A DNA stretch of 64,000 nt from Vibrio echinoideorum (GCF_024347455.1 NZ_AP025483.1:496001-560000), one strand, 5' to 3'; shown: positions 28,956 to 40,883, counted from the stretch's first letter. The notes: generated from the sequence alone by a model not told the origin. Numbers and translations: made by a program.

Positions 28956-30002
28956 ATGTCAGATATTTTATCTTCATTGGTTTACCTAAACGGTAAACCA
29001 ACTGCGAAAGCAAAACTAAAAGCAAAAGCCGAACACTTTGTCGTTAATGAAGACTTGGGTTTTGAGTTCACTGGTGAAGGCGAACACCTAATGGTTCGTA
29101 TTCGTAAAACGGGTGAAAATACGAGTTTCGTTGCAAACGAACTGGCTAAAGCATGCGGTGTTAAGTCGAAAGACGTGAGCTGGGCGGGTTTGAAAGACCG
29201 TCACGCTGTTACAGAACAGTGGTTGAGTGTGCACTTACCTAAAGGTGAACCTGACTTTTCAGCTTTCTTAGCACAGTACCCAAGCATTGATATTTTAGCG
29301 ACTGCACGTCATAACAAAAAATTACGTCCAGGTGATTTAGTTGGCAACCAATTTGAGCTGACCTTGTCTGAAGTAACAGATTGCGATGATGTGGTAAAAC
29401 GTTTAGAAAAAGTCGCTCAAGTAGGTGTGCCAAATTACTTCGGTGCTCAGCGTTTTGGTAATGAAGGTAATAACCTTACTGAGGCTCGCCGTTGGGGCCG
29501 AGAGAATGTACGTACTCGTAACCAAAATAAGCGTAGCTTGTATCTTTCTTCAGCACGCTCGTGGATTTACAACCTGATCCTTTCAGACCGTATTGAACAA
29601 GGTGTTTTTGCATCAGCATTGGTTGGTGACATCGTGTTTAAAGACGGTGCTCAACTTATTGTGACAGCTGACAACATTGAAGCGTTAAACCAAGATATTG
29701 CGAACGACTCTGCATTTGTTACTGTCGCTTTAGCTGGTGATAATGCTTTGCCAACAGCGGGTGAACCTCAAGCTTTAGAGCAGAAGCATCTTGATTCTGA
29801 ACCTGATCTTATGGCTCTGATTTGCGGTAATCGTATGCGTCATGACCGCCGTGAAGCGTCGCTTAAACCTACTGGCTTAACGTGGGAAGTGAGCGAAGAT
29901 AACGTGACTCTCAAGTTCTCTTTAGATGCTGGTTGTTTCGCTACCGCTATTGTTCGTGAACTGGTTGAAGAAGTACACGTAGAGAGAAGCTACGATCAAT
30001 AA
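28956..30002 (+). CDS. truD: tRNA pseudouridine(13) synthase TruD
   Basis: This 348-residue enzyme forms pseudouridine 13 in tRNA-Glu. The catalytic Asp81 lies in GLKDRHAVTEQW, and the NYFGAQRFG motif near residue 165 is diagnostic for the TruD family. ATG 28956 (MSDILSSL) is chosen; a GTG at 28926 would add ten residues that overlap ispF and are unlike the family. Length matches E. coli (349). It lies in the run ispD-ispF-truD-surE-pcm. Confidence 0.96.
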   Translation: MSDILSSLVYLNGKPTAKAKLKAKAEHFVVNEDLGFEFTGEGEHLMVRIRKTGENTSFVANELAKACGVKSKDVSWAGLKDRHAVTEQWLSVHLPKGEPDFSAFLAQYPSIDILATARHNKKLRPGDLVGNQFELTLSEVTDCDDVVKRLEKVAQVGVPNYFGAQRFGNEGNNLTEARRWGRENVRTRNQNKRSLYLSSARSWIYNLILSDRIEQGVFASALVGDIVFKDGAQLIVTADNIEALNQDIANDSAFVTVALAGDNALPTAGEPQALEQKHLDSEPDLMALICGNRMRHDRREASLKPTGLTWEVSEDNVTLKFSLDAGCFATAIVRELVEEVHVERSYDQ

Positions 30003-30078
30003 CGACTCTGCTTGGATCTAAGTGACTTGATATTGGAATTTAAGTCACTTGGAATTGGAACAAAAGAAAGGATAAAAG

Positions 30079-30822
30079 ATGAAGATTTTACTCAGCAACG
30101 ATGATGGTGTGCATGCTCAAGGTATTCATGAGCTTGCAAATGAACTATGTGATCTTGCTGAAGTTATCATTGTTGCACCTGATCGTAATCGCTCGGGTGC
30201 TTCAAATTCATTAACTTTAGAACAACCTCTGCGTGTTCAAGAGATTGCTAAAAATACTTATTCGGTACAAGGGACACCAACCGACTGTGTACATTTTGCG
30301 TTAAATGAACTTCTAAAAAATGACATGCCTGACCTAGTTTTAACGGGCATTAATCACGGTGCAAATCTTGGTGATGACGTGCTTTATTCGGGTACGGTAG
30401 CTGCGGCAATGGAAGGGCACTTTTTAGGTGTTCAATCGGTGGCGTTTTCTCTGGTTGGAAAAAAACATTTTAAGACAGCGGCGACTATAGCTCGTCGTAT
30501 CGTCGAACAACATTTAGCAAATCCAATCCCTACTAATCGTCTATTAAACGTTAATGTTCCTGATTTAGCCTTGGAACAACTGTCTGATACTCAGGTGACA
30601 CGCTTAGGTGCGCGGCATCATGCTGAAGATATGATTAAGCAAAAAGACCCTCGTGGTCATGATATCTATTGGCTTGGCCCTCCGGGTAAAGAGCAAGATG
30701 CTGGCGAAGGCACTGACTTCTGTGCGATAGAACGTGGCTTTGTATCGGTAACACCATTACAAGTTGATCTTACGGCACATGAGTCGTTGGGTGCGATGGC
30801 AACGTGGTTAGGAGAGAAGTAA
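30079..30822 (+). CDS. surE: 5'/3'-nucleotidase SurE
   Basis: This metal-dependent survival protein of 247 residues hydrolyses nucleoside monophosphates and short polyphosphates. The N-terminal LSNDDG carries the paired aspartates (D8, D9), followed by [16 protein letters not shown], the [10 protein letters not shown] segment and [10 protein letters not shown]. The start ATG 30079 has AAAGGA upstream. The pcm start follows the surE stop directly, the conserved surE-pcm-nlpD-rpoS cluster. Confidence 0.97.
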   Translation: MKILLSNDDGVHAQGIHELANELCDLAEVIIVAPDRNRSGASNSLTLEQPLRVQEIAKNTYSVQGTPTDCVHFALNELLKNDMPDLVLTGINHGANLGDDVLYSGTVAAAMEGHFLGVQSVAFSLVGKKHFKTAATIARRIVEQHLANPIPTNRLLNVNVPDLALEQLSDTQVTRLGARHHAEDMIKQKDPRGHDIYWLGPPGKEQDAGEGTDFCAIERGFVSVTPLQVDLTAHESLGAMATWLGEK

Positions 30823-31449
30823 GTGAGTAATCCACAAGCAGAACGCTTAGTCACTTTTCTGATTGAAAATGGTATTCAGGACCAAAAGGTTCTTGATGCT
30901 ATTTACCAACTGCCAAGAGAGAGTTTTTTATCACAGGCAATGTATCATCAAGCCTATGATAATAATGCGCTGCCGATTGGGCAGGGCCAGACAATATCTC
31001 AGCCGTATATTGTTGCTAAAATGACAGAGTTACTTGAGTTGCAACAGGGTAGTCGTGTTTTGGAAATTGGAACCGGCTCTGGCTACCAAACCGCAGTATT
31101 GGCTCAACTGGTTGATCATGTTTATTCGGTTGAAAGAATAAAATCGCTGCAATGGGATGCTAAACGCCGCCTAAAACAACTCGATTTCTATAATATTTCA
31201 ACTAAGCACGGTGATGGCTGGCAAGGATGGTCGTCCAAAGCGCCTTTTGATGCCATTATTGTAACCGCCGCCGCGGAGTCGATTCCTCAAGCGCTTTTGC
31301 AGCAGTTGAAAGATGGCGGTCGTTTATTAATTCCTGTCGGTGATGATGAACAACAGTTATTGAAGATCGTTCGCCATGGAGATGAGTTCCTATCCAGTGT
31401 TATCGAGATGGTGAGATTTGTACCTCTTGTTCCTGGTGAGCTAGCTTAA
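30823..31449 (+). CDS. pcm: Protein-L-isoaspartate O-methyltransferase Pcm
   Basis: This SAM-dependent repair enzyme of 208 residues methylates isoaspartyl residues in aged proteins. The SAM loop [16 protein letters not shown] (about 80-95), an upstream [13 protein letters not shown] segment and the post-II region [10 protein letters not shown] are typical of PIMT. The start is GTG 30823, directly after the surE stop codon (TAA at 30820-30822). Length matches E. coli (208). Confidence 0.97.
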   Translation: MSNPQAERLVTFLIENGIQDQKVLDAIYQLPRESFLSQAMYHQAYDNNALPIGQGQTISQPYIVAKMTELLELQQGSRVLEIGTGSGYQTAVLAQLVDHVYSVERIKSLQWDAKRRLKQLDFYNISTKHGDGWQGWSSKAPFDAIIVTAAAESIPQALLQQLKDGGRLLIPVGDDEQQLLKIVRHGDEFLSSVIEMVRFVPLVPGELA

Positions 31450-31484
31450 TAAAAAGACTAATGGTGTAGGTGGATAGAGAGTCG

Positions 31485-32399
31485 ATGCGTTCGAAGTTGT
31501 TAAAAGTAAGTACTTTACTGCTTAGCTGTGCACTTATTGGGTGTGCAGCTAATTCGCCTGCGCCAGTTTCAAGCCTAAATAAAAAATATTCCTCGATTGA
31601 TCGTGGCAGCTATCGCGGTAGTTACTACGAAGTGAAAAAAGGCGATACACTTTATTTTATTGCTTATGTAACGAATAAAGACGTTAACGATCTTGTGAGT
31701 TATAACAAGCTTGCTGCTCCTTACACTATCCATCCAGGGCAGAAGCTTAAGTTATGGCGTCCGAGTTACAACGCACCAGCGTATGGTAAATCAACGGTAG
31801 CGGTAGCAGCCGTTGCTGCTCCTGTCGCGGCATCCACAACTTCATCTACAGCAAGTAAACCTAAAACCACTCCACAAAAGAGTAAAAACTCTAAATCTGC
31901 ACAAGCTCAAACTACGACTAAAGTGGTTAAAAAAGATCCACCAAAGAAGGTTGAACAATCCAAATCAAAGGAGTATGTTGGTTCTAAAGGTAAACAGAAT
32001 GTTACACCGTCCACCAAACCAACAAGTGATAAAGTATCCAAATGGTTATGGCCAACGAAAGGGAGAGTGATTAAGAATTTCTCTGTAGGCGAACAAGGAA
32101 ATAAAGGCATCGACATAGCAGGACAGCGAGGTCAGCCAATAGTATCGACTGCAGGGGGAACGGTTGTTTATTCGGGTAATGCATTAAGAGGCTACGGCAA
32201 TCTAGTGATTGTGAAGCACAATGATAATTACTTAAGTGCATACGCGCACAACGACCGACTATTAGTATCTGAAGGGCAAAGTGTGAAACCAGGGCAGAAA
32301 ATTGCAACAATGGGAAGCTCTGGAGCCAGCAGTGTTAGGCTGCACTTTGAGATTCGTTACCAAGGCAAATCAGTTAATCCAAAACGGTATTTGCCTTAA
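31485..32399 (+). CDS. nlpD: Lipoprotein NlpD, amidase activator (LysM and degenerate LytM)
   Basis: This outer-membrane lipoprotein activates the amidase AmiC during septal peptidoglycan splitting. From ATG 31485 it has 304 residues: a signal with lipobox ALIGC, a LysM repeat (YYEVKKGDTLYFIAY, about 45-88), a long Ala/Ser/Thr/Lys linker, and a C-terminal M23 (LytM) domain. The metal ligands of active M23 enzymes are lost: NKGIDIAG replaces the HxGxD pattern and SVRLHFEI lacks the first His of HLH, so it is an activator and not a hydrolase, as in E. coli NlpD. A GTG at 31470 could add five residues. The rpoS promoter is expected within or near this gene. Confidence 0.95.
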   Translation: MRSKLLKVSTLLLSCALIGCAANSPAPVSSLNKKYSSIDRGSYRGSYYEVKKGDTLYFIAYVTNKDVNDLVSYNKLAAPYTIHPGQKLKLWRPSYNAPAYGKSTVAVAAVAAPVAASTTSSTASKPKTTPQKSKNSKSAQAQTTTKVVKKDPPKKVEQSKSKEYVGSKGKQNVTPSTKPTSDKVSKWLWPTKGRVIKNFSVGEQGNKGIDIAGQRGQPIVSTAGGTVVYSGNALRGYGNLVIVKHNDNYLSAYAHNDRLLVSEGQSVKPGQKIATMGSSGASSVRLHFEIRYQGKSVNPKRYLP

Positions 32400-32497
32400 A
32401 TACAATATGAATTAATAACGTATTGTATTGAGTGACATAGTCATTTAGCGACATATGAAGTTGAAATGTCATGCTAATTTCGCCAGGGGGAGGCGTT

Positions 32498-33478
32498 ATG
32501 AGTATAAGCAATGCAGTAACCAAACAAGAGTTCGATCTTAACCAAGCAACCACGGAACCGGAAAAACTTGGAAAAGCAAAACGAGCTGTCACTAAGAAAA
32601 CCGAAACGAAAGAAGAGACCGAAGTTACATCTAAAAGTTTAGATGCTACTCAACTCTACTTGGGTGAAATCGGTTTCTCACCATTACTTACCGCTGAAGA
32701 AGAAGTGCTTTATGCACGTCGAGCTCTACGCGGTGATGAAGCAGCACGCAAACGCATGATCGAAAGTAACCTGCGTTTGGTAGTGAAAATTTCTCGTCGT
32801 TACAGCAATCGTGGCCTTGCACTTCTCGATCTAATTGAAGAAGGCAACCTAGGTTTGATTCGCGCCGTAGAGAAGTTTGATCCTGAACGTGGCTTCCGCT
32901 TTTCAACTTACGCGACATGGTGGATTCGTCAAACCATTGAACGTGCTTTAATGAATCAGACTCGCACCATCCGTTTGCCAATCCATGTTGTGAAAGAGCT
33001 GAACATCTACCTACGTACGGCAAGAGAGCTATCTCAAAAGCTTGACCATGAACCAACAGCTGAAGAGATTGCCTCTAAGTTAGATAAACCTGTTGGTGAT
33101 GTGAGCAAGATGCTTCGTCTAAACGAAAGAGTGAGTTCTGTCGATACGCCAATAGGTGGTGACGGTGAAAAAGCACTGTTGGATATTATTCCAGACATCA
33201 ACAATTCAGATCCTGAGGTTTCAACTCAAGATAATGATATTAAGAACTCGTTGATTTTCTGGCTTGATGAACTGAATCCTAAGCAGAAAGAGGTATTGGC
33301 ACGTCGATTTGGACTACTAGGGTATGAACCGTCAACATTAGAAGAAGTGGGCCGTGAAATCAGCCTGACTCGTGAACGTGTTCGTCAAATCCAAGTTGAA
33401 GGTCTTCGTCGTCTACGTGAGATTCTAATCAAGCAAGGCTTGAACATGGAAAATCTGTTCAACGTAGAAAACGACTAA
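32498..33478 (+). CDS. rpoS: RNA polymerase sigma-S factor RpoS
   Basis: This stationary-phase and general-stress sigma factor has 326 residues. Regions 1.2 to 4.2 are complete: [20 protein letters not shown] (region 2), [14 protein letters not shown] (2.3-2.4), and the C-terminal [19 protein letters not shown] helix-turn-helix (4.2). ATG 32498 is chosen because a very strong GGGGGAGG site stands 6 bases upstream; the frame opens earlier at 32471, but that would place the ribosome site inside the gene. The nlpD-rpoS-mutS order is typical of vibrios and enterobacteria. No premature stop is seen. Confidence 0.97.
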   Translation: MSISNAVTKQEFDLNQATTEPEKLGKAKRAVTKKTETKEETEVTSKSLDATQLYLGEIGFSPLLTAEEEVLYARRALRGDEAARKRMIESNLRLVVKISRRYSNRGLALLDLIEEGNLGLIRAVEKFDPERGFRFSTYATWWIRQTIERALMNQTRTIRLPIHVVKELNIYLRTARELSQKLDHEPTAEEIASKLDKPVGDVSKMLRLNERVSSVDTPIGGDGEKALLDIIPDINNSDPEVSTQDNDIKNSLIFWLDELNPKQKEVLARRFGLLGYEPSTLEEVGREISLTRERVRQIQVEGLRRLREILIKQGLNMENLFNVEND

Positions 33479-33515
33479 ATGAACTGATGACGTTTCTTTG
33501 AATAGAAGACAAATA

Positions 33516-33546
33516 AAAACGCTGACTTAAGTCAGCGTTTTTTTGT
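33516..33546. terminator. Terminator between rpoS and mutS
   Basis: AAAACGCTGAC pairs with GTCAGCGTTTT around TTAA, followed by T residues. It separates convergent rpoS and mutS. Confidence 0.92.
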
Positions 33547-33621
33547 TTGTGGCTTTTGTATTTTATGTCGCCTAATCAACACGACATTGCCAAACGACAG
33601 AAAGAAGCTACTTGGAAAAGA

Positions 33622-36183
33622 CTAAAGCAGTTTCTTTAAACGGTAGAGCTCTTCTAATGCTTGGCGAGGTGTTAAATCATCTGGGTCTACATTCGCTAGT
33701 GCTTGTTCCACTTCACTCGGTTCAGGTATCAGGCTCAGTTGGTTCGCGATATCAACGCCGCTTGGCTTTGACGTCGGTGAATCGATACTGAGTGCTTCTA
33801 ACTGGGTTAGTTTAGCGCGTGCATTTTTGATTACCGCTTTAGGTACACCAGCCAATCCAGCTACCGCGAGGCCGTAAGATTTACTGGCAGCACCTTCTTG
33901 AACTGCGTGCATAAATGCAATGCTATCGCCGTGTTCAACCGCATCTAAATGTACGTTCGCTAAGGTTGGAATTTGGTTTGGTAATTCAGTTAGTTCAAAG
34001 TAGTGCGTTGCAAACAGTGTCATCGCATTGATTTGATTAGCTAGCCATTCAGCACTTGCCCAAGCCAGTGATAGGCCATCATAAGTGCTGGTGCCGCGGC
34101 CGATCTCATCCATCAACACAAGACTATTTGGTGTCGCATTGTGCAGAATATTCGCAGTTTCTGTCATTTCGACCATGAAAGTTGAGCGACCAGACGCCAA
34201 ATCATCGGACGCACCAATACGAGTAAAAATACGATCGATAGAGCCAATTGTTGCGCTTTCTGCTGGTACATAACAACCAATATGAGCCATCAATGCGATG
34301 AGCGCTGTTTGGCGCATGTAGGTCGACTTACCGCCCATGTTTGGACCTGTGATGATCAGCATCTTACGTTGGTCATTCAGATCAATTGGGTTAGCAATGA
34401 AAGGTTCGTCCATCACTTGCTCAACAACGGGGTGACGACCCGCTTGAATTTGCACGCCTGCCGACTCTGTCATCGTTGGACGACAGTAATCAAGAGTGTC
34501 TGCACGTTCCGCTAAGTTTTGTAGAACATCAAGTTGAGACACTGAAGAAGCGATGTTTTGTAGTTGCTCTAGATAAGGCAGTAACAAATCAAACAACTCT
34601 TCCCATAACTTCTTCTCAATAGCTAGGGCTTTCGATTTAGAGCTGAGAACTTTGTCTTCGTGCTCTTTCAGTTCTGGAATGATGTAACGCTCAGCATTTT
34701 TTAGCGTTTGGCGGCGAACATAGTGTGGCGGCACAAGGTGGCTTTGTCCGCGGCTTACTTGAATAAAGAAACCGTGTACGTTGTTGTAGCCAACTTTAAG
34801 CGTGTCGATACCATGACGTTCACGCTCTTCTTTCTCTAGCTTATCAAGAAACTCGGTTGCACCGGCTGCAAGATCGCGCCATTCATCTAGTTCAGCGTTG
34901 TAGCCTTCTGCTATCACGCCACCGTCTCGAATCACGACGGGTGGATTCTCTTTGATCGCACGCTCAAGCAGTTCTGAAACTTCATCCACAGGTGATGCAT
35001 ACTGAGCAAGCTGAGTAAGGTAAGGATGCTTAAGTTGCGTAAGTGTTTCTGCTAACTCTGGTAAGTATTCCATTGCTTGGCGAAGTCGCGCCATATCACG
35101 AGGGCGAGCTGAACGAAGTGCAAGGCGAGCAAGAATACGTTCGATATCACCAATCTGTTTCAGTGTTGGCTGTAACTCCGTAAACAGAGACAAGTCTTTC
35201 ATTTCGCCAATTGCATCTAAGCGTTGATCAAGTGCTGAGATATTACGCATTGGTTGATGTAACCAACGCTTCAACATACGGCTGCCCATAGCTGTTGCAG
35301 TGTGATCAAGTACTTCGGCAAGGGTGTTGTCAGTGCCACCAGATAAGTTCTGAGTTATCTCTAGATTTCGACGGGTCGCCGCATCAAGGATCACTGAGTG
35401 ATCTTGTTTATCCATTGTGAGTGAACGGATGTGCGGAAGGGCAGTACGTTGCGTATCTTTCACGTATTGGATTAGACAGCCAGCTGCGCAGAGGCCTAGT
35501 TTCGCGCCCTCAACGCCAAAGCCAACGAGGTCACGAGTACCAAATTGTTGGTTTAGCTGCTGTTTCGCTGTATCTAATTCAAATTCCCATACTGGACGAC
35601 GGCGATTACCATTGCGGCTTGCCATTAAGGTTACAGGTTCGAAATCTTCAGGGAACAACAACTCACGTGGTGATGTCCTTTGTAGCTCCGCGGCCATCGC
35701 TTCTTCAGTTTCAGGCTCACATAGCTGGAATCGACCAGAGGTTATATCAAGTGTTGCGTAGCCAAACTTACCGTTATGGTGGTAAATAGCGGCAATCAGG
35801 TTATCAACACGCTCAGAAAGCAATGCTTCATCTGTCACGGTTCCTGGTGTCACAATTCTCACGACAGCGCGATCAACGGGGCCTTTTGAAGTCGCTGGAT
35901 TGCCAATCTGTTCACAAATCGCTACGGATTCTCCCAACTGCACTAATTTCGCAAGGTAACCTTCGACGGCGTGGTACGGAACACCTGCCATAGGAATTGG
36001 CTCGCCATTCGAAGAACCACGCTTAGTCAGTGAAATATCTAGGAGTTGAGAGGCTTTTTTAGCGTCATCGTAGAAAAGCTCATAGAAATCGCCCATGCGG
36101 TAGAACAACAGAATTTCTGGGTTTTCTGCTTTGAGTTTTAGATACTGCTGCATCATGGGAGTATGTTTTTGATCGGCTTTCAC
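33622..36183 (-). CDS. mutS: DNA mismatch repair protein MutS
   Basis: This mismatch-recognition ATPase of 853 residues equals E. coli MutS in length. The N-terminal mismatch-binding phenylalanine motif [11 protein letters not shown] (about 31-41), the clamp and lever regions, and the ATPase with P-loop GPNMGGKST (about residue 615) and [12 protein letters not shown] are intact. The start is GTG 36183 ([15 protein letters not shown]); the frame stays open 24 codons further, but those residues are unlike the family. It is divergent from pncC and convergent with rpoS. The intact gene argues against a mutator phenotype from this locus. Confidence 0.96.
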   Translation of the reverse strand: MKADQKHTPMMQQYLKLKAENPEILLFYRMGDFYELFYDDAKKASQLLDISLTKRGSSNGEPIPMAGVPYHAVEGYLAKLVQLGESVAICEQIGNPATSKGPVDRAVVRIVTPGTVTDEALLSERVDNLIAAIYHHNGKFGYATLDITSGRFQLCEPETEEAMAAELQRTSPRELLFPEDFEPVTLMASRNGNRRRPVWEFELDTAKQQLNQQFGTRDLVGFGVEGAKLGLCAAGCLIQYVKDTQRTALPHIRSLTMDKQDHSVILDAATRRNLEITQNLSGGTDNTLAEVLDHTATAMGSRMLKRWLHQPMRNISALDQRLDAIGEMKDLSLFTELQPTLKQIGDIERILARLALRSARPRDMARLRQAMEYLPELAETLTQLKHPYLTQLAQYASPVDEVSELLERAIKENPPVVIRDGGVIAEGYNAELDEWRDLAAGATEFLDKLEKEERERHGIDTLKVGYNNVHGFFIQVSRGQSHLVPPHYVRRQTLKNAERYIIPELKEHEDKVLSSKSKALAIEKKLWEELFDLLLPYLEQLQNIASSVSQLDVLQNLAERADTLDYCRPTMTESAGVQIQAGRHPVVEQVMDEPFIANPIDLNDQRKMLIITGPNMGGKSTYMRQTALIALMAHIGCYVPAESATIGSIDRIFTRIGASDDLASGRSTFMVEMTETANILHNATPNSLVLMDEIGRGTSTYDGLSLAWASAEWLANQINAMTLFATHYFELTELPNQIPTLANVHLDAVEHGDSIAFMHAVQEGAASKSYGLAVAGLAGVPKAVIKNARAKLTQLEALSIDSPTSKPSGVDIANQLSLIPEPSEVEQALANVDPDDLTPRQALEELYRLKKLL

Positions 36184-36307
36184 AGTTAACTTCTTTCGTT
36201 TATTTCTATTGCGGCTTAGGATACGTGAAAGCGTTTCGTGCGAAAAGCGACACATGCGAAAAGATGCAAATCCAAATGATATGACTGTGAATAAAGGGAA
36301 GCCGACA

Positions 36308-36802
36308 ATGCATACGACTCAAGAACTTAGTGAGCAGCTTGGACATTTACTTGCGAAACACCAACACATGCTAGTAACGGCTGAATCCTGCACTGGCGGG
36401 GGCGTAGCGAGTGCTGTGACAGATATTGCAGGTAGCTCTGCGTGGTTTGATCGTGCCTTTGTGACTTACAGTAACGAAGCCAAACAAGAGATGATCGGAG
36501 TTCAGCTTGAAACCTTAGCCAAATTTGGTGCTGTGAGTGAGCCTGTGGTAATTGAAATGGCCGATGGTGCGTTACAGAATTCCAATGGCACGATTTCTGT
36601 CTCGATCAGCGGCATCGCTGGTCCTGGTGGTGGCACTGAAGATAAACCCGTAGGTACTGTGTGTTTTGCTTGGAAGGCGTCAAGTGGGTGGAATAAAGTA
36701 GAAACGAATGTATTTGCAGGCGATAGATCACAAGTACGTCAACAAGCCACGCATCATGCCTTGCAAGTTATTTATGATTACCTCTCAATGGAAGACAAGT
36801 AA
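36308..36802 (+). CDS. pncC: Nicotinamide-nucleotide amidohydrolase PncC
   Basis: This enzyme of 164 residues belongs to the CinA C-terminal family and deamidates NMN to nicotinic acid mononucleotide in pyridine-nucleotide salvage. The [12 protein letters not shown] motif with the catalytic Ser27, the YSNEAKQ segment and [17 protein letters not shown] are diagnostic. ATG 36308 is chosen with AAGGGAAG six bases upstream; earlier ATGs at 36254 and 36281 lack such a site. It stands just before recA, as in E. coli. Confidence 0.93.
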   Translation: MHTTQELSEQLGHLLAKHQHMLVTAESCTGGGVASAVTDIAGSSAWFDRAFVTYSNEAKQEMIGVQLETLAKFGAVSEPVVIEMADGALQNSNGTISVSISGIAGPGGGTEDKPVGTVCFAWKASSGWNKVETNVFAGDRSQVRQQATHHALQVIYDYLSMEDK

Positions 36803-36831
36803 CATTTGTACAAATTATTTTCATACAGGTA

Positions 36832-36859
36832 TAGACACTGTATGAATCAACAGTATAAT
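36832..36859 (+). promoter_or_regulatory. recA promoter with LexA (SOS) box
   Basis: A 16-bp CTG-N10-CAG operator (36838-36853, CTGTATGAATCAACAG) fits the gammaproteobacterial LexA box. It fills exactly the 16-base spacer between a -35 TAGACA (36832-36837) and a perfect -10 TATAAT (36854-36859), so LexA binding would block RNA polymerase. Confidence 0.88.
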
Positions 36860-36940
36860 AAAAGTCAATTAGTCACCCCTTTGTGGGTTAGAAATAGATT
36901 CTAAATCGCTTGTTAGACAACCGATTATGTGGAGATAGAA

Positions 36941-37978
36941 ATGGACGATAATAAACAGAAAGCGTTAGCTGCAGCCCTTGGTCAGATTGAAAAGCAATTT
37001 GGTAAAGGTTCGATCATGCGTCTTGGTGATAACCGTACAATGGACGTAGAAACTATTTCTACAGGTTCTCTATCTCTAGATATCGCACTGGGTGCTGGTG
37101 GCTTACCTATGGGACGTATCGTTGAAGTTTACGGTCCAGAATCATCAGGTAAAACAACGCTAACTCTTGAGCTTATTTCCGCAGCTCAGAAAGTGGGCAA
37201 AACGTGTGCATTCATTGATGCGGAACACGCACTTGATCCTATCTACGCTCAAAAGCTTGGTGTTGATATCGATGCTTTGCTTGTATCTCAACCTGATACC
37301 GGTGAACAAGCTCTAGAAATCTGTGATGCACTGGCTCGTTCAGGTGCTATCGATGTTCTTGTTATTGACTCGGTTGCTGCACTAACACCTAAAGCTGAGA
37401 TCGAAGGCGAAATGGGCGATAGCCACATGGGTCTTCAGGCTCGTATGCTTTCTCAAGCGATGCGTAAACTGACAGGTAACCTTAAGCAGTCTAACTGTAT
37501 GGCTATCTTCATTAACCAAATTCGTATGAAAATTGGTGTGATGTTCGGTAATCCAGAAACAACAACCGGTGGTAATGCACTTAAGTTCTACGCATCTGTT
37601 CGCTTAGATATCCGTCGTACGGGTGCGATCAAAGATGGTGATGAAGTTGTTGGTAACGAGACTCGCATTAAGGTTGTTAAGAACAAGATTGCAGCGCCAT
37701 TTAAGCAAGCTGAGACTCAAATTCTTTACGGTAAAGGCTTCAACCGCGAAGGCGAGCTTATCGATTTAGGTGTTAAGAATAAGTTGGTAGAAAAAGCGGG
37801 CGCTTGGTACAGCTACAAAGGCGACAAGATTGGCCAAGGTAAGTCGAACTCTTGTAAGCACCTACGTGAAAACCCAGAGATCGCTCTGGAACTTGACACT
37901 AAGCTACGTGAATTGCTTTTGACTCCTGCCGTTCTTGAAGAAAAAGGCGCAGAGAAAGAAGAAAGCGAAGAGCTATAA
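36941..37978 (+). CDS. recA: Recombinase RecA
   Basis: This DNA strand-exchange ATPase and SOS coprotease of 345 residues has Walker [10 protein letters not shown] (65-73), Walker [10 protein letters not shown], the L2 loop region [22 protein letters not shown] and an acidic C-terminal tail. ATG 36941 ([13 protein letters not shown]) is preceded by GGAG; the GTG at 36929 would make an atypical N-terminus. The LexA-controlled promoter lies 80 bases upstream. No recX follows: a terminator comes 55 bp after the stop, then 230 bases without a gene, then alaS. Confidence 0.98.
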   Translation: MDDNKQKALAAALGQIEKQFGKGSIMRLGDNRTMDVETISTGSLSLDIALGAGGLPMGRIVEVYGPESSGKTTLTLELISAAQKVGKTCAFIDAEHALDPIYAQKLGVDIDALLVSQPDTGEQALEICDALARSGAIDVLVIDSVAALTPKAEIEGEMGDSHMGLQARMLSQAMRKLTGNLKQSNCMAIFINQIRMKIGVMFGNPETTTGGNALKFYASVRLDIRRTGAIKDGDEVVGNETRIKVVKNKIAAPFKQAETQILYGKGFNREGELIDLGVKNKLVEKAGAWYSYKGDKIGQGKSNSCKHLRENPEIALELDTKLRELLLTPAVLEEKGAEKEESEEL

Positions 37979-38300
37979 GCTAACGGTTTATAGAGCGGGT
38001 GTTTGAAAGGAACATCCGCTTTGAAAGAATAGGAAGCCTCGCATATTTTATGCGGGGCTTTTTTTGTCAAAGTATCTGTCCCCATCCTTGCAGCGCCTTG
38101 CTAGATCTATTTGGTTGTTTGAGGTAGCTTGCCAATTTTTTGTTTGTTCCTATCTGAGCTAGTGGAATATTCTTCGTTTTATCTAATTCCAACTAAAATC
38201 CTACCCAAGGGTGTCTTTTCTACAAGAAAACTAGTCGAAGCCTTAACCATGATCTACAATACGGCAAAATTCTAACTCGACTATTTTCAGGAAGAGCTGC
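37979..38300. other. Gene-free stretch between recA and alaS
   Basis: These 322 bases hold the recA terminator and the alaS leader with a ribosome site AGGAAGAG just before ATG 38301. There is no open frame resembling recX, which often sits here in related bacteria. Confidence 0.75.
38034..38066 (+). terminator. Intrinsic terminator of recA
   Basis: A 12-bp stem (AAGCCTCGCATA and its complement, one T-G pair) with a three-base loop is followed by seven T. Confidence 0.92.
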
Positions 38301-40883
38301 ATGTACATGAGCACTGACGAGGTTCGCAACGCGTTCCTTAAGTTCTTTGAGAGCAAAGAACACCAAATCGTAGACAGTTCATCGTTAGTTCCACATAACG
38401 ATCCAACCCTGCTATTTACTAACGCAGGTATGAACCAATTCAAAGATTGCTTTTTAGGCGCCGAAAAGCGTGCCTACACACGAGCAACTACGGCTCAGCG
38501 TTGTGTACGTGCGGGTGGTAAACACAATGACCTTGAAAACGTAGGTTTCACGGCTCGTCACCACACATTCTTCGAAATGCTAGGTAACTTCAGCTTTGGC
38601 GATTACTTCAAAGAAGAAGCGATTGGATTTGCTTGGGAATTCCTGACTGAAACACTAGGTCTGCCAAAAGATCGCCTGTTAGTAACGGTTTACGAGACAG
38701 ATGACGAAGCATTCGAAATCTGGAACAAGAAAGTAGGCATCCCAGCTGACAAGATTGTTCGCATCGGCGACAAAGAAGGCGGCAAGAAGTTTGAGTCTGA
38801 TAACTTCTGGACAATGGGTGACACAGGTCCTTGTGGTCCATGTACTGAAATCTTCTACGATCACGGTGAGCATATTTGGGGCGGCCGTCCTGGAACACCT
38901 GAAGAAGATGGTGACCGTTTCATCGAGATCTGGAACAACGTATTCATGCAGTTCAACCGTCACGCTGACGGCACAATGGAACCGCTACCTAAACCAGCTG
39001 TAGATACTGGTATGGGTATTGAGCGTATTTCTGCAATCATGCAGGGCGTTCACTCTAACTACGAAATTGATGTATTCCAAAAGCTAATCAAAGCAACAGC
39101 AGAAGTGGTTGGTCATGATGACCTATCTAACCAATCGCTGCGCGTTATTGCTGACCACATCCGTTCTTGTTCATTCCTGATCGCTGATGGCGTTATGCCT
39201 TCAAACGAAGGTCGTGGTTACGTTCTACGTCGTATTATTCGTCGTGCAGTTCGTCACGGCAACAAGATCGGCGCTCAAGGCGTGTTCTTCCACAAACTTG
39301 TGGGTGTACTGGCTGAAGTGATGGGCTCTGCCGCTGAAGAACTTAAGAAACAACAAGAGCTTGTTGAAAAAGTACTTCGCATTGAAGAAGAGAACTTTGG
39401 TCGAACTCTAGAGCGCGGCATGGTTATCTTGAATGATGCGCTAGACGCACTTGAAGGCAAAGAGCTTGATGGTGAAACAGTATTCAAACTTTACGACACA
39501 TACGGTTTCCCAGCTGACCTTACTAACGATGTAGCTCGTGAACGCGACTTTACTATCGATGAAGAAGGCTTTGAAAAAGCGATGGAAGCACAGCGTAAGC
39601 GTGCACGTGAAGCAGGTCAATTCGGTACGGATTACAACGCGACTATCAAAGTAGACACGAACACTGAGTTCTGTGGTTACACCACTACTGAAGGTGCTGG
39701 TGAAATCTCTGCGCTATTTGTTGACGGCGAAGAAGTATCTTCACTATCGGCGGGCGACAAAGCAATCATCATCCTTGAAGAGACACCATTCTACGCTGAA
39801 TCAGGCGGTCAATGTGGTGACGCTGGTACGCTAAGCACTGCGTCGGGTCTATTCAAAGTGCAAGACACTCAGAAGCTAGGTAGCGCATTTGCACACCATG
39901 GCGAGCTCGTTGAAGGTGTATTTGCTCAAGGCGATAAAGTAGAAGCGCGCGTTGATGCTGAGCGTCGTTCTGCTATCTCATTAAACCACTCTGCAACTCA
40001 CTTACTTCACTCTGCATTGCGCGAAGTGCTAGGTGAGCACGTTGCTCAGAAAGGTTCTTTAGTTAAGCCAGACAACCTACGTTTTGACTTCTCTAACCTT
40101 GAAGCGGTAACACCAGCACAGATTAAAGAAGTAGAGCGTCTAGTTAACGCACAAGTTCGTCAGAACCATGTGATTGAAACGAACATCATGGACATCGAGT
40201 CAGCGAAAGAAAAAGGTGCGATGGCACTGTTTGGCGAGAAGTACGATGATGAAGTTCGCGTTCTGTCTATGGGCGATTTTTCTACTGAGCTTTGTGGTGG
40301 TATTCACGCGAGCAACACAGGTGATATTGGTCTATTCAAGATCACTTCTGAAGGTGGTATTGCTGCGGGTATTCGTCGTATTGAAGCGGTAACCGGTGAA
40401 GCTGCTTTAGATGCTGTGGATGCACAGAATAACGCTTACGAAGAGAAATTGGCTGAATCGGCTAAGAAAGCGAAATCGCTAGAGAAAGAAATCCAACTAC
40501 TTAAAGAAAAGATGGCTGCTGCTGAAGGCGCAAACATCATGGGTAAAGTGGAAGATATCTCAGGTACTAAAGTACTGGTTGCTGCAATTGAAGGCGCAGA
40601 CAACAAGAACCTACGTACTATGGTTGATAACGCTAAAAACCAAGTGGGTAGCGGTATCATCCTTATTGCCAATATAGCGGACGGAAAAGTTGGCTTAATT
40701 GCTGGCGTAACGAAAGATCTTATCGGTAAAGTAAAAGCGGGTGACCTCGTTAAGATGGTTGCTGAGCAAGTTGGCGGTAAAGGCGGCGGTCGTCCAGATA
40801 TGGCTCAAGCGGGCGGTACAGACGTTGAAGCGCTACCTGAAGCTTTAAAATCGGTACGTACTTGGCTAGAAGAGCGTCTTTAA
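38301..40883 (+). CDS. alaS: Alanyl-tRNA synthetase
   Basis: This class II synthetase of 860 residues has the catalytic core (motif 1 [12 protein letters not shown] region; [15 protein letters not shown]), a tRNA-recognition domain, an editing domain with the HxxxH pattern in [10 protein letters not shown] and the C..H pair in [11 protein letters not shown], and a C-terminal C-Ala region with a Gly-rich [19 protein letters not shown] 38301 is chosen with AGGAAGAG upstream; ATG 38307 is an alternative. E. coli AlaS is 876 residues. It precedes an aspartate kinase and csrA, the usual vibrio order. Confidence 0.97.
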   Translation: MYMSTDEVRNAFLKFFESKEHQIVDSSSLVPHNDPTLLFTNAGMNQFKDCFLGAEKRAYTRATTAQRCVRAGGKHNDLENVGFTARHHTFFEMLGNFSFGDYFKEEAIGFAWEFLTETLGLPKDRLLVTVYETDDEAFEIWNKKVGIPADKIVRIGDKEGGKKFESDNFWTMGDTGPCGPCTEIFYDHGEHIWGGRPGTPEEDGDRFIEIWNNVFMQFNRHADGTMEPLPKPAVDTGMGIERISAIMQGVHSNYEIDVFQKLIKATAEVVGHDDLSNQSLRVIADHIRSCSFLIADGVMPSNEGRGYVLRRIIRRAVRHGNKIGAQGVFFHKLVGVLAEVMGSAAEELKKQQELVEKVLRIEEENFGRTLERGMVILNDALDALEGKELDGETVFKLYDTYGFPADLTNDVARERDFTIDEEGFEKAMEAQRKRAREAGQFGTDYNATIKVDTNTEFCGYTTTEGAGEISALFVDGEEVSSLSAGDKAIIILEETPFYAESGGQCGDAGTLSTASGLFKVQDTQKLGSAFAHHGELVEGVFAQGDKVEARVDAERRSAISLNHSATHLLHSALREVLGEHVAQKGSLVKPDNLRFDFSNLEAVTPAQIKEVERLVNAQVRQNHVIETNIMDIESAKEKGAMALFGEKYDDEVRVLSMGDFSTELCGGIHASNTGDIGLFKITSEGGIAAGIRRIEAVTGEAALDAVDAQNNAYEEKLAESAKKAKSLEKEIQLLKEKMAAAEGANIMGKVEDISGTKVLVAAIEGADNKNLRTMVDNAKNQVGSGIILIANIADGKVGLIAGVTKDLIGKVKAGDLVKMVAEQVGGKGGGRPDMAQAGGTDVEALPEALKSVRTWLEERL

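Noticed and set aside
30823..30825. Possible truncated N-terminus of pcm
   Set aside because: GTG 30823 gives a full-length protein of family size; no truncation is needed.
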